Assembly (NCBI RefSeq): GCF_003034915.1
Contig: NZ_PZJX01000031.1
Location: 37,561-101,560, forward strand
Reading direction: 5' to 3'
From: Mesorhizobium helmanticense
GTDB taxonomy: Bacteria; Pseudomonadota; Alphaproteobacteria; Rhizobiales; Rhizobiaceae
DNA length: 64,000 nucleotides
Part shown: positions 51,664 to 64,000 of the stretch, piece after piece
Numbering within the stretch: the stretch's first letter is position 1
Layout: each line of letters opens with the position of its first letter
The notes under the pieces: model-generated
Databases searched by the model: none
What the model saw: only the letters and a program-made list of their open reading frames with translations
Told to the model about the DNA's origin: nothing
Position numbers and translations under genes: made by a program

Positions 51664-52620
51664 ATGACACGCTTCTGGTCTAACGCTACGCTGGTGCTGG
51701 TGTTGGGAACGACATCTGCGCTCGGCGTCTCCTCTTCATATGCGGATACTTGCAGCGCGCTCAGGAGCCAAATGGTCTCGGCCGGTCGCGGCGCCGGGTC
51801 GGGCCCGCAGGTTGCCCAGTTGCGGCGGCAGCTTGTCGCAATCCAAAGGCTGGAGAAGCAACGCCGATGCTCGGCGAAAAGCTCGATGGTCGGGTTCTTC
51901 TTCAATCCCTGCGCCGATCTCGTCCAGAGCAAGGCGCAGGTGCAGCGCCAGATCGCGAGCGCGTCGAATTCGGGCAGGGATACATCCGGCCTGAGGGCGC
52001 GGTTCGTTGCCTTGGGCTGCGCGTCCTCACCAAAGACCCAGGAACGGCAGAAAGCGCAGCCGCAGCAACGTTCAGCACCCAAAACCGGATCCGACACGTA
52101 CGCCGGCAGCCCGATGCTGTTTTGCGTGCGCCTTTCGGACGGATATTTCTTCCCCGCGCCAAAATCACAATTCGCCAAAAAGGACGATCTGAAAGAGACA
52201 GTCGATCAGTGCCGTTACATTTGCGACGATGTCGGCGTCGACCTCTACACGCTGAGCGATGTCAGCCGCGAGACCGAAGAGATGGTCGCGCTGGAAACGA
52301 AACAACCGTATGTGGAGCTTCCGACCGCTTTCAAATACCGCGACGATGCGAATTTCAAGGCGTGTGACGTCAAGCGCTACAACCAGCGGGTCGCCGAACT
52401 CAGGGCACGGACGGTAACCCCCGCCAACATGGCCAACGCCATCATTCCTCTGCCGACGGCAAAGCCGGATCTTGGCACCGTTGCGCAGATTCCCGAAGCT
52501 AGCGTCCCCGATGCCAAGGTCTCGGAGGCCAAGGGTGCCGCCCAGCATCAGTCGATCGAAAAAGTGGACGGCACACGACCGGTAAGGGTGGTCGGGCCGG
52601 CTTTCTTTCCCGAAGATTGA
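51664..52620 (+). CDS. DUF2865 secreted protein
   Basis: The 318-residue protein has a signal peptide (residues 1-27, LVLVLGTTSALGVSSSYA) and DUF2865 with conserved Cys residues: CSALRSQMVSAG, FNPCADLVQSKAQ, CRYICDDVGVDLYTLSD and DVKRYNQRVAE. The family is found in Rhizobiales; the function is unknown. The C-terminus is Pro/Ala-rich and low in complexity. An AT-rich 620-bp region lies upstream. Confidence 0.88.
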   Translation: MTRFWSNATLVLVLGTTSALGVSSSYADTCSALRSQMVSAGRGAGSGPQVAQLRRQLVAIQRLEKQRRCSAKSSMVGFFFNPCADLVQSKAQVQRQIASASNSGRDTSGLRARFVALGCASSPKTQERQKAQPQQRSAPKTGSDTYAGSPMLFCVRLSDGYFFPAPKSQFAKKDDLKETVDQCRYICDDVGVDLYTLSDVSRETEEMVALETKQPYVELPTAFKYRDDANFKACDVKRYNQRVAELRARTVTPANMANAIIPLPTAKPDLGTVAQIPEASVPDAKVSEAKGAAQHQSIEKVDGTRPVRVVGPAFFPED

Positions 52621-52785
52621 TTTTTTCCCTGAATTGAGGGCCTAGAATTGACGGCCAAGACTGGCAGAACCCCAGCATCCAGCCGGTCGCCGCTTCGGCT
52701 GCACCCGGCCGTTGACCCGATTGCCGCCTGGAACGCATTGGCCGGTCGCCGCGTTACCTCCCAAGCAAATCGGGGAGCAGTGGCC

Positions 52786-53022
52786 ATGGTCACATTCAGG
52801 GAAATGAAGGTACAGGAGATCGTCGAAGACGAGACCCTGACCACCGAAGAGAAAATCGCAAGGCTTCGAGAGATCGAATCCGAAGCGCGGGGCTTGCAGC
52901 GCGCGGCTTCGGAAAGCCCGATGGGCGACGACGATGGCTGGCAGGACGAACTGCGCCAAGTCCGTATTGCACTGGACAAGCTCGGCGCGAAGGAACCCAG
53001 GAAGGGCGCAGCGTCGTTGTAG
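52786..53022 (+). CDS. Small helical protein, hypothetical
   Basis: A 78-residue acidic/basic protein starting MVTFREMKVQEIVEDE with TTEEKIARLREIESEARG and WQDELRQVRIALDKLG. It is likely all helical. ATG 52786 is chosen for the GGGGAG site upstream and because sequence before it is not protein-like. It is convergent with the lipoprotein gene. Confidence 0.7.
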   Translation: MVTFREMKVQEIVEDETLTTEEKIARLREIESEARGLQRAASESPMGDDDGWQDELRQVRIALDKLGAKEPRKGAASL

Positions 53023-53062
53023 CGTCGCCCTCCGGCCTCGCAGTTGAACGCGCGGCAGATCG

Positions 53063-53419
53063 TTATTCGCAGACCATACGGACGCGCCTGCCCGGCTCGC
53101 TGACATTCCTGCAGGCGAGCGGCTTTGCCGGCCCGGTCGACAGGATGGACGGATTGCCGGGCGCTCTCCTCACGCGCCTCGCGGGCGTTGCGGGGGTGCT
53201 GCGGCGGGCCAGCGACTGTCTTGGCATTTGCGGCGCCACTGGAAAGACGTCGCTTTCCAGTGGCAACGGATCGGCTTGTACATGCCGCGGGGGTCTGTCC
53301 CAAACGCGCCGGACATCGATCGGCCTGGGAATGACCACGGTGCCGTCGTAACTGCGCGCGCATCCGCCCCCGAACAACAGCATCGGGCACAGGAAAAGTG
53401 GCAAGATCCGTCCCAACAT
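53063..53419 (-). CDS. Putative lipoprotein, hypothetical
   Basis: The 118-residue protein has a hydrophobic N-terminus (LGRILPLFLCPMLLFGGG) before Cys near residue 20 (GGGCARS), a possible lipobox. The rest is Arg/Pro-rich with RSYDGTVVIPRPIDVRRVWD and a C-terminal CRNVSEPGRRVRMVCE carrying two Cys. ATG 53419 is used; a GTG at 53428 is also possible. The family is unknown. Confidence 0.6.
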   Translation of the reverse strand: MLGRILPLFLCPMLLFGGGCARSYDGTVVIPRPIDVRRVWDRPPRHVQADPLPLESDVFPVAPQMPRQSLARRSTPATPARRVRRAPGNPSILSTGPAKPLACRNVSEPGRRVRMVCE

Positions 53420-53598
53420 CAGTAACACCCTTGCAGAATTTATAGCGCGGCTTCGGCGCCGGCGACAACAGGCAGATCAGCGCAGGCTAATGCTGGCCGG
53501 CGATCCTTTAAGGTTAGCGCAACGTTAATGCTTCTCAGGCACATTCCGCCGACGAGCCGTGGGGGAAGGTTCGGCCTTGATCTTCGGGTTGGAACAGC

Positions 53599-57885
<4,287 letters not shown>

Positions 57886-58300
57886 AGAACCTTCGGTTCT
57901 GTCATGCGCAAGTTCGCGAAGACTGTCACGAAATCAGCCGAGATTCGGGTGATGCCTGACGGGCAAGACTATGGTGCGATCGCACCATATCAAAGCGCGC
58001 GCCCAGCCGGAACAATGAGCGCATTCGAGTTCCGCCCCTCCAGTTACGGGCGGGAGCAGCGACCGCCGGCAAGAGACAGCGTCAATTCTACCCCAACGGA
58101 CCCTGTTTCGGCGATGGCGCGGGCCATGACATCCTCTGGCCGTACGCAACGCGCTCCCGCCCGGATTTTCTTTTTGACTAGACCGTTCGGCCGGCGGGCG
58201 GTGGGAAATCGTGCAAGCCGCTGATTCCAGCGGTAAACATGGCCTTGCCGGCGAGAGTTCGCGATCAGTCCTTTCGACATGGCTGTGCGGCGTTACCGGT
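57886..58300. other. Gene-free stretch upstream of the Pho box
   Basis: About 415 bases between the hybrid kinase and the pstS promoter. ORFs on both strands (for example at 57904-58224) have no recognisable protein pattern. It contains a perfect 20-bp palindrome (57970-57989) and a CCGCCC/GGGCGG hairpin (58032-58053). No phoR-like gene is present. Confidence 0.5.
57970..57989. promoter_or_regulatory. 20-bp perfect palindrome, possible regulator site
   Basis: TATGGTGCGATCGCACCATA is self-complementary without a spacer and includes GCGATCGC. It lies 84 bases after the hybrid kinase stop. A dimeric regulator could bind here; the target gene is not clear. Confidence 0.5.
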
Positions 58301-58333
58301 GTGACATGAAACTGTCATGCGACTGTAATAATC
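58301..58333 (+). promoter_or_regulatory. Pho box (PhoB binding site) upstream of pstS
   Basis: CTGTCAT-GCGA-CTGTAAT (58312-58329) matches the PhoB 7-4-7 layout and is preceded by GTGACATGAAA in the same 11-base phase (58301). It is 71 bases upstream of pstS, the expected place for PhoB-activated phosphate starvation control of the operon. Confidence 0.85.
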
Positions 58334-58403
58334 GGAGGCTATTGGCCTCAGCGGGCGCCGAAAAAATGGCGTCGAGAGATCATCATCCGAACAGGAGCAG
58401 GCC

Positions 58404-59462
58404 ATGAGACATTTCATCCGCTCGACGGCCGTTGCTATTGCAATGGCTGCGGCGTCCACCCTCACACTGTCCGCCGCGTTCGCCGCGGACCTCTCCGGCG
58501 CCGGCGCCACCTTCCCTTATCCGATCTATGCGAAGTGGGCTGATGCCTACAAGAAAGACACCGGCGTCGGCCTTAACTACCAGTCGATCGGTTCCGGCGG
58601 CGGCATCAAGCAGATCAAAGCCAAGACCGTGACCTTCGGCGCTTCGGATGCGCCTCTGAAGGGCGAAGATCTGGAATCGGTCGGACTCGTCCAGTTCCCA
58701 ATGGTGATGGGCGGCATCGTTCCCGTCGTCAACCTGGAAGGCATCAAGCCGGGCGAACTCGTTCTCGACGGAACGACGTTGGCCGACATCTTCCTCGGCA
58801 AGATCACGCAGTGGGACGACGATGCGATCAAGAAGCTCAATCCCGATGCGAAGCTGCCTTCGCAGGCGATCGCGGTGGTGCACCGTTCCGACGGCTCGGG
58901 CACCACGTTCAACTTTGCCTACTATCTCGCCGACGTCAACGCCGATTGGAAGGCCAATGTCGGCGTCAACACGGCACTTGAGTGGCCGGTGGGCATCGGC
59001 GCCAAGGGCAATGAGGGCGTTGCCAACAACGTCGCGCAGACCGGTGGTGCGATTGGCTATGTCGAATACGCCTATGCCAAGCAAAACAAGCTCACCTACA
59101 CCGACATGATCAACAAGGATGGCAAGAAGGTCGAACCGACATCGGCCGCTTTCCAGGCCGCTGCGGCCAATGCCGACTGGAGTTCGCAGCCGGGCTTTGG
59201 CGTGATCCTCGCCAACCAGCCGGGCGCCGAATCCTGGCCGATGACGGCGGCGACGTGGATCCTCCTATACAAGAAGCCCGACGATGCCGCAGCCACTGGC
59301 GAAGCGCTCAAGTTCTTCGCCTGGTCCTACGCCAAGGGCGACGATATGGCCAGTGAACTGGACTACGTCCCGATGCCTGACAACGTGGTCAAGAGCATCG
59401 AGGAAACGTGGGCCAAGGAAGTCGTCGGCAGCGATGGCAAGCCGCTCTATTCCGCCATGTAA
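58404..59462 (+). CDS. pstS: Phosphate ABC transporter, periplasmic phosphate-binding protein
   Basis: The 352-residue protein has a signal peptide (residues 1-28, ending AAFAA) and the family motifs LSGAGATFPYPIYAKW, IGSGGGIKQIKAKTVTFGASDAPL and HRSDGSGTTFNFAYYL, all phosphate-contacting regions. It captures phosphate for PstCAB. It is the first gene of the operon under the Pho box. ATG 58404 has AGGAG about eight bases upstream. Confidence 0.97.
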   Translation: MRHFIRSTAVAIAMAAASTLTLSAAFAADLSGAGATFPYPIYAKWADAYKKDTGVGLNYQSIGSGGGIKQIKAKTVTFGASDAPLKGEDLESVGLVQFPMVMGGIVPVVNLEGIKPGELVLDGTTLADIFLGKITQWDDDAIKKLNPDAKLPSQAIAVVHRSDGSGTTFNFAYYLADVNADWKANVGVNTALEWPVGIGAKGNEGVANNVAQTGGAIGYVEYAYAKQNKLTYTDMINKDGKKVEPTSAAFQAAAANADWSSQPGFGVILANQPGAESWPMTAATWILLYKKPDDAAATGEALKFFAWSYAKGDDMASELDYVPMPDNVVKSIEETWAKEVVGSDGKPLYSAM

Positions 59463-59470
59463 TTTCCTCT

Positions 59471-59500
59471 GCGGGAGGGCCCTTTTCGGTGCCCTCCCGT
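59471..59500 (+). terminator. Intercistronic hairpin between pstS and pstC
   Basis: GCGGGAGGGC (59471-59480) pairs with GCCCTCCCGT (59491-59500) around a 10-base loop, then TCCTTT. It has a strong stem but a short T-run. It may act as a partial terminator or mRNA stabiliser so that more PstS than PstC is made. Confidence 0.7.
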
Positions 59501-59522
59501 TCCTTTCCAACGCGAGGGGTAA

Positions 59523-60512
59523 ATGACTGTCGTTTCTGAAGCCATGCCACCGTCAGCCGCCATGAAGATCAGGGAAGCGACGGTGCGGCGCTTCGCCCTC
59601 ACGGATACCATCTTCCGGACGGCCACGCGCTTTTCAGCCATCCTCGTTCTGCTTATTCTCGGTGGCGTTGCCGTCTCGCTGTTCGCCGGCTCATGGCAGG
59701 CGCTGTCGACCTTCGGTTTCTCCTTCCTCACGACCGAGTCCTGGAATCCGGTCACCGAGAAATTCGGCGCGCTCGCGCCGATCTATGGCACCATCATCAC
59801 TTCCGCTATCGCCATCCTGATCGCAGTCCCGATCGGCATCGGCATCGCAGTTTTCCTCACCGAACTGTGCCCGCGCCCACTCAGGCGCCCCATCGGCATT
59901 GCCGTCGAACTGCTCGCGGGCATTCCCAGTATCATCTACGGTATCTGGGGTCTGTTCGTCTTCGCGCCCTTCCTGCAGACCACTGTGCAACCTTTCGTCA
60001 TCGACCTGTTCAAGGGTATTCCGGGACTGAGCAATCTTTTTGCCGGCCCGCCCTATGGTATCGGCATGCTGACCTCGGCGCTCATCCTCGCCATCATGGT
60101 TCTGCCCTTCATCACCTCGATCAGCAAGGACGTCTTCGATACGGTCCCCTCGGTGCTGAAGGAATCGGCCTATGGCATCGGCTGCACGACCTGGGAAGTG
60201 ACCCGCCGGGTGGTCATCCCCTATACCCGTGTCGGCATCATGGGCGGCGTCATGCTGGGGCTTGGCCGCGCGCTCGGCGAAACGATGGCGGTGACTTTCG
60301 TCATCGGCAACGCCCACCGCATCAGCGCCTCGCTGTTCGCGCCGGGCACGACGATTTCGGCAACCATCGCCAATGAATTCACCGAGGCCGATGGCGAACT
60401 CTACACCTCTTCGCTGGTGGCGCTCGGCCTGATCCTGTTCGTCATCACCCTCGTGATCCTAGCCATCGCCCGCTATATGCTGATGCGGATCGACGCCCGC
60501 ACGGGAGCCTGA
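59523..60512 (+). CDS. pstC: Phosphate ABC transporter permease PstC
   Basis: The 329-residue membrane protein has six predicted spans. It carries a typical N-terminal part GGVAVSLFAGSWQALSTFGFSFLT and the coupling loop SAYGIGCTTWEVTRRVVIPYT plus LGLGRALGETMAVTFVIGN. With PstA it forms the phosphate channel. It begins 60 bases after pstS. The ATG is placed at the first in-frame start. Confidence 0.95.
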   Translation: MTVVSEAMPPSAAMKIREATVRRFALTDTIFRTATRFSAILVLLILGGVAVSLFAGSWQALSTFGFSFLTTESWNPVTEKFGALAPIYGTIITSAIAILIAVPIGIGIAVFLTELCPRPLRRPIGIAVELLAGIPSIIYGIWGLFVFAPFLQTTVQPFVIDLFKGIPGLSNLFAGPPYGIGMLTSALILAIMVLPFITSISKDVFDTVPSVLKESAYGIGCTTWEVTRRVVIPYTRVGIMGGVMLGLGRALGETMAVTFVIGNAHRISASLFAPGTTISATIANEFTEADGELYTSSLVALGLILFVITLVILAIARYMLMRIDARTGA

Positions 60513-60515
60513 CCG

Positions 60516-61367
60516 ATGTCGACAGCTGAATCGCTTCACCAAAGCCGCAAGCGCAAGAATGCCGTGATGATGACGCTGTGCGTCGCCGCGGCCGGTATCG
60601 GGCTTGCATGGCTGGCGCTGATTCTCGGCGCACTCCTCTACAAGGGCGTCTCGGGCCTTTCGCTTTCGGTGTTCACTGAAATGACGCCGCCGCCCGGCGA
60701 AGCCGGCGGCCTGCTCAACGCCATTGCCGGAAGTCTAATAATGACGATTATCGCGGTCGTTGTCGGCACGCCGATCGGTGTGTTGGCCGGCACCTACATG
60801 GCCGAGTACGGGCGTTTTTCAAAACTCACCACGATTGTTCGCTTTATCAATGATATCCTGCTTTCGGCGCCGTCGATCATCGTTGGCCTGTTCGTCTACG
60901 AACTGCTTGTACGACCGATGGGCCATTTCTCGGCAATCGCTGGCGCCTTCGCGCTGGCCATTCTGGTCATTCCCGTCGTCGTTCGCACCACCGAGGACAT
61001 GCTGACGCTGGTGCCGAACTCATTGCGCGAGGCCGGCACCGCGATCGGTGCGCCGCGATGGATCGTGATCAAGTCGGTCGCTTACCGCGCCGCGCTTTCG
61101 GGCATCGTCACCGGCATATTGTTGGCCATCGCCCGCATCTCCGGCGAAACAGCGCCGCTTTTGTTTACCGCGTTGAACAACCAGTTCTGGAGCGGCAACC
61201 TCAACGCGCCGATGGCCAGCCTGCCGGTAACCATCTTCCAGTTCGCCCTCAGCCCGTACGAGGAATGGCAGCAACTGGCGTGGACCGGTGCACTCATAAT
61301 CACCTTGACCGTGCTTGGGCTGAGCATCTTCGCCCGAAGCCTTACCGGACGCAGAGAGGACAGATGA
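60516..61367 (+). CDS. pstA: Phosphate ABC transporter permease PstA
   Basis: The 283-residue permease has six spans and the coupling loop REAGTAIGAPRWIVIKSVAYR and ARISGETAPLLFTAL. It pairs with PstC. It starts three bases after the pstC stop and overlaps pstB by four bases (ATGA), so all are translated in a coupled way. Confidence 0.95.
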   Translation: MSTAESLHQSRKRKNAVMMTLCVAAAGIGLAWLALILGALLYKGVSGLSLSVFTEMTPPPGEAGGLLNAIAGSLIMTIIAVVVGTPIGVLAGTYMAEYGRFSKLTTIVRFINDILLSAPSIIVGLFVYELLVRPMGHFSAIAGAFALAILVIPVVVRTTEDMLTLVPNSLREAGTAIGAPRWIVIKSVAYRAALSGIVTGILLAIARISGETAPLLFTALNNQFWSGNLNAPMASLPVTIFQFALSPYEEWQQLAWTGALIITLTVLGLSIFARSLTGRREDR

Positions 61368-62167
61368 AACCGATGTTGTCCACCGATTTGAACATGGCCG
61401 AGTCGGTCACCGAGAAGACGAAGATCGAGGTCAAGAACCTCAACTTCTATTACGGCGAGAGCAAAGCGCTGAAGGATATCAGCCTGTCGTTGCGCGAGCG
61501 CAGCGTCACCGCCTTCATCGGGCCTTCGGGCTGCGGGAAGTCGACGCTGCTGCGCGTCTTCAATCGCATCTACGAACTCTACCCGAAGCAGCGCGCCGAG
61601 GGACAGGTGCTGCTCGATGGCAAGAATATTCTTGACCGTTCGCAGGATCTCAACCTGTTGCGCACCAAGATCGGCATGGTGTTCCAGAAGCCGACGCCGT
61701 TTCCGATGTCTATCTATGAGAATATCGCCTTCGGCGTCAGGCTCTACGAAAAGCTCGGCAAGGGCGAGATGGACGGCCGTGTCGAACAGGCATTGAAGCG
61801 CGCCGCGCTGTGGACCGAGGTCAAGGACAAGCTCAACGCCAGCGGCCTCAGCCTCTCCGGCGGCCAGCAGCAGAGGCTCTGCATCGCCCGCACCGTAGCG
61901 GTGAAGCCGGAGGTAATCCTGCTCGACGAGCCGGCTTCGGCGCTCGATCCGCTGTCGACGGCCAAGATCGAGGAACTGATCGACGAGTTGCAAGCCGATT
62001 ACACAATCGTCATCGTCACCCACAACATGCAGCAGGCCGCCCGCGTCTCCAAGCAGACGGCCTTCATGTATCTCGGCGAATTGGTAGAGTTCGACGCCAC
62101 GGAGAAGATCTTCACGTCGCCCCGTGAGAAGCGCACCCAGGACTACATCACCGGCCGTTTCGGCTGA
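61364..62167 (+). CDS. pstB: Phosphate ABC transporter ATP-binding protein PstB
   Basis: The 267-residue ATPase has Walker A GPSGCGKST, signature LSGGQQQR and Walker B LLDEPASALDPLSTAKIEEL, with the PstB-typical NRIYELYPKQRAEGQVLLDG. It drives phosphate import. The start is the ATG at 61364 in GAGGACAGATG, overlapping the pstA stop. Confidence 0.97.
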   Translation: MKPMLSTDLNMAESVTEKTKIEVKNLNFYYGESKALKDISLSLRERSVTAFIGPSGCGKSTLLRVFNRIYELYPKQRAEGQVLLDGKNILDRSQDLNLLRTKIGMVFQKPTPFPMSIYENIAFGVRLYEKLGKGEMDGRVEQALKRAALWTEVKDKLNASGLSLSGGQQQRLCIARTVAVKPEVILLDEPASALDPLSTAKIEELIDELQADYTIVIVTHNMQQAARVSKQTAFMYLGELVEFDATEKIFTSPREKRTQDYITGRFG

Positions 62168-62198
62168 GCGTTCCGACAACGCATAGAAGGGCAAGATC

Positions 62199-62906
62199 AT
62201 GGGCGAACATACAGTCGCGTCTTTCGATGAGGATCTGGAGCAGATCAGCAAGCTGATCAGCGATATGGGCGATCTCGCCGGCTCGATGGTCGGCGGCGCC
62301 ACCAAGGCTTTGCTCAATTCCGACAATGCGCTGGCGCAGCGCGTGGTTTCCGACGACGTCATCATGGATGCGCGCCAGCGCGAGCTGGACGATCGCGCCA
62401 TCACGCTCATCGCCAAGCGCCAGCCGATGGCCAATGATCTGCGGGCGGTGGTCGGATCGATCCGCATGGCCGGCGACCTCGAGCGCATCGGCGACCTTGC
62501 CAAGAACATCGCCAAGCGCGTCGGCACGGTTGGCCTCAGTGTCACGCCGCGCGACCTGTCGCACTCCATCGACGCGATGGCGCAGCTGGTGCTGATCCAG
62601 GTGCAAGGCGTGATCGAGGAATATGCCGCAAGGGACGCGGCGGCACTCGCCAAACTCAGAAACGAAGACGAGCGGATCGACGTCAAATACACCTCGGTGT
62701 TCCGCGAGCTCTTGACCTACATGATGGAGGATCCGCGCAACATCACCGCCTGCACGCATCTCCTGTTTTGCGCCAAGAATCTCGAGCGCATCGGCGACCA
62801 CGTCACCAACATCGCCGAGAACGCCTACTACGTGCTGACCGGCTCGCAACTGCCCGCCAATCGTCCGAAGCAGGACGAGACGGCGATGTCGGCGCCGGCG
62901 GCATGA
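62199..62906 (+). CDS. phoU: Phosphate signalling protein PhoU
   Basis: The 235-residue protein has two three-helix PhoU domains; E/DxxxD metal motifs are in MDARQRELDDRAITLI and RMAGDLERIGDLAKNIAKR, and again FCAKNLERIGDHVTNIAEN. PhoU links PstB to the PhoR/PhoB system and limits phosphate uptake. It lies 31 bases after pstB. Confidence 0.97.
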   Translation: MGEHTVASFDEDLEQISKLISDMGDLAGSMVGGATKALLNSDNALAQRVVSDDVIMDARQRELDDRAITLIAKRQPMANDLRAVVGSIRMAGDLERIGDLAKNIAKRVGTVGLSVTPRDLSHSIDAMAQLVLIQVQGVIEEYAARDAAALAKLRNEDERIDVKYTSVFRELLTYMMEDPRNITACTHLLFCAKNLERIGDHVTNIAENAYYVLTGSQLPANRPKQDETAMSAPAA

Positions 62907-62922
62907 CAGGGGCGACCGGTTA

Positions 62923-63612
62923 ATGATCGCGCCACGCATCATGGTGGTGGAGGACGAGGAGCCGCTGGGGGTACTGCTCCGCTACAACCTCGAATCCGAA
63001 GGCTACCAGGTCGAGGTGGTGACGCGCGGCGACGAAGCCGAGATCCGGCTGCAGGAGAACGTGCCCGATCTCCTGGTGCTCGACTGGATGGTGCCGGCGG
63101 TTTCGGGCATCGAGCTCTGTCGGCGCCTTCGGATGCGTCCGGAAACCGAGCGGCTGCCGATCATCATGCTGACCGCGCGCGGCGAGGAGAGCGACCGCGT
63201 GCGCGGCCTTTCCACCGGCGCCGACGACTATCTGGTCAAGCCGTTCTCGACGCCGGAATTCATGGCGAGGGTCAAGGCGCTGCTGCGCCGCGCCAAGCCG
63301 GAAGTCCTGTCCAGCGTGCTGAAGGTTGGCGACATCGTGCTCGACCGTGAATCGCACCGGGTCTATCGCAAGAAGAGCGAGATCCGGCTCGGACCGACCG
63401 AATTCCGCCTTCTCGAATTCATGATGCGGCACCCTGGCCGTGTCTTCTCGCGCAGCCAGTTGCTCGACAATGTCTGGGGCGAGACGATCTACATCGACGA
63501 GCGCACGGTCGACGTGCATGTCGGACGATTGCGCAAGGCGGTCAACAATGGCCGCATGCCCGATGTCATCCGCACCATCCGCGGCGCCGGCTACGCGATC
63601 AGGGAAGATTAG
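62923..63612 (+). CDS. phoB: Phosphate regulon response regulator PhoB
   Basis: The 229-residue OmpR-type regulator has a receiver domain with Asp54 (LVLDWMVPAVSG) and Lys in DDYLVKPF, and a winged-helix output with EFRLLEFMMRHPGRVFSRSQL and ERTVDVHVGRLRKAVN. It binds the Pho box upstream of pstS once phosphorylated by PhoR. It is the last gene of the operon, 16 bases after phoU. Its cognate phoR is not in this window. Confidence 0.96.
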   Translation: MIAPRIMVVEDEEPLGVLLRYNLESEGYQVEVVTRGDEAEIRLQENVPDLLVLDWMVPAVSGIELCRRLRMRPETERLPIIMLTARGEESDRVRGLSTGADDYLVKPFSTPEFMARVKALLRRAKPEVLSSVLKVGDIVLDRESHRVYRKKSEIRLGPTEFRLLEFMMRHPGRVFSRSQLLDNVWGETIYIDERTVDVHVGRLRKAVNNGRMPDVIRTIRGAGYAIRED

Positions 63613-63628
63613 AGCGCCGCTACCGAGT

Positions 63629-64000
63629 TCAGGCCACGTCCTTCTTTCCGGCCTTCACCTGGATGCCCGGCGCGAAAATCTCCTGGTCGACGAAACTCAG
63701 CGCCCGCATGGCGCACCCTTCGCGGATCAGCGGCAACTCATTCGGCTCGGTGTCGAAGGAGATCGATTCCGAATGCTGACCGCCGGCAGTCTGGGCGATG
63801 GCCTCGCGCAGCGACGGCTCGATCAGATCGAAGGCGCCGGCGCTGACGCCGACCATGGCGACCGGCGCCGGATCGATCAGCGCGAACAGGCTGCCGAGGC
63901 CGAAGCCGAGCGCTTCGCCGGCCTTGCGATAGGCTTCCCGCTCCGGCCCGTCCGCCTCGCGCGCCCGGGTGGCCAGTGCCCGCATGTCGGCGTCGCTGAC
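63629..64000 (-). CDS. ROK-family protein, C-terminal part
   Basis: The window ends inside this minus-strand gene; 123 C-terminal residues are in view. YRKAGEALGFGLGSLFALID and PVAMVGVSAGAFDLIEP match the C-terminal part of ROK (NagC/XylR/glucokinase-like) proteins. The N-terminal HTH, if any, and the ATP/sugar site lie outside, so I cannot tell regulator from kinase. It converges with phoB, with 16 bases between stops. Confidence 0.75.
   Translation of the reverse strand, partial: VSDADMRALATRAREADGPEREAYRKAGEALGFGLGSLFALIDPAPVAMVGVSAGAFDLIEPSLREAIAQTAGGQHSESISFDTEPNELPLIREGCAMRALSFVDQEIFAPGIQVKAGKKDVA

Noticed and set aside
57904..58224. ORF of 106 codons after the hybrid kinase
   Set aside because: Arg/Pro-rich without conserved pattern, overlapping an equally poor ORF on the other strand.

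Overview
The window looks like a chromosomal segment of a high-GC alphaproteobacterium of the order Rhizobiales, most likely Mesorhizobium or a close relative. This rests on gene content and neighbourhoods (TrcR/DUF1013, DUF1036-pyk, the gap/pgk/class I fba/tkt block, DUF4164-zapA, RpoH, DUF1192, DUF1127, DUF465 proteins, pstSCAB-phoU-phoB) and on rhizobial-type intergenic palindromic repeats. No phylogeny could be run. Most of the window is core genome. I found no prophage, transposase or CRISPR array.

Layout. 1-5.1 kb: a partial DUF1036 gene and pyk, small envelope proteins, rpmJ and purEK. 5.3-5.8 kb: an AT-richer DUF6985 (immunity-like) gene. 5.9-11.6 kb: a catabolic unit made of a SelA-like PLP enzyme, RidA and a polar amino acid ABC transporter with a Tat-exported binding protein, divergent from an IclR regulator. 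11.6-17.1 kb: two DUF465 genes, ispG, a lytic transglycosylase, ispA, mtgA and rpmF. 17.3-24.3 kb: small genes, then an HxlR regulator divergent from a hydrolase and a GST around a 33-bp perfect palindrome, then ArsR, MFS and a quinone oxidoreductase. 24.5-28.9 kb: an accessory-looking patch with a LuxR-type regulator, a LysE exporter, a truncated second LuxR, a YadA-like trimeric autotransporter and an overlapping secreted protein. 29-33.7 kb: trcR, a WYL regulator, VOC, SGNH and DUF899 genes with several very small genes. 33.8-41.6 kb: carbon metabolism (fba, pgk, gap, tkt) with a K+/H+ antiporter between pgk and gap. 41.8-47.7 kb: DUF4164, zapA, peroxiredoxin, MBL hydrolase, rpoH, a RluA-family gene and tRNA-Glu. 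47.7-53.4 kb: an SGNH-like accessory gene beside the tRNA, a VOC protein, a GST carrying a histone-like Lys/Ala tail, a candidate sRNA locus and hypothetical secreted proteins. 53.6-63.6 kb: a 1428-residue hybrid kinase with six PAS-like domains, followed by the Pho-box-controlled pstSCAB-phoU-phoB operon. A partial ROK-family gene closes the window.

How the genes work together. pyk, fba, pgk, gap and tkt cover lower glycolysis/gluconeogenesis and the pentose phosphate link. ispG and ispA feed isoprenoid synthesis. The lytic transglycosylase and MtgA act on peptidoglycan. The pst-pho unit handles high-affinity phosphate uptake and its regulation, but no phoR lies beside it here. Points most worth following are the trimeric autotransporter with its coupled secreted partner and regulator remnant, the Lys/Ala-tailed GST, the SelA-like/RidA catabolic operon, the HxlR palindrome and two recurring intergenic repeat families.
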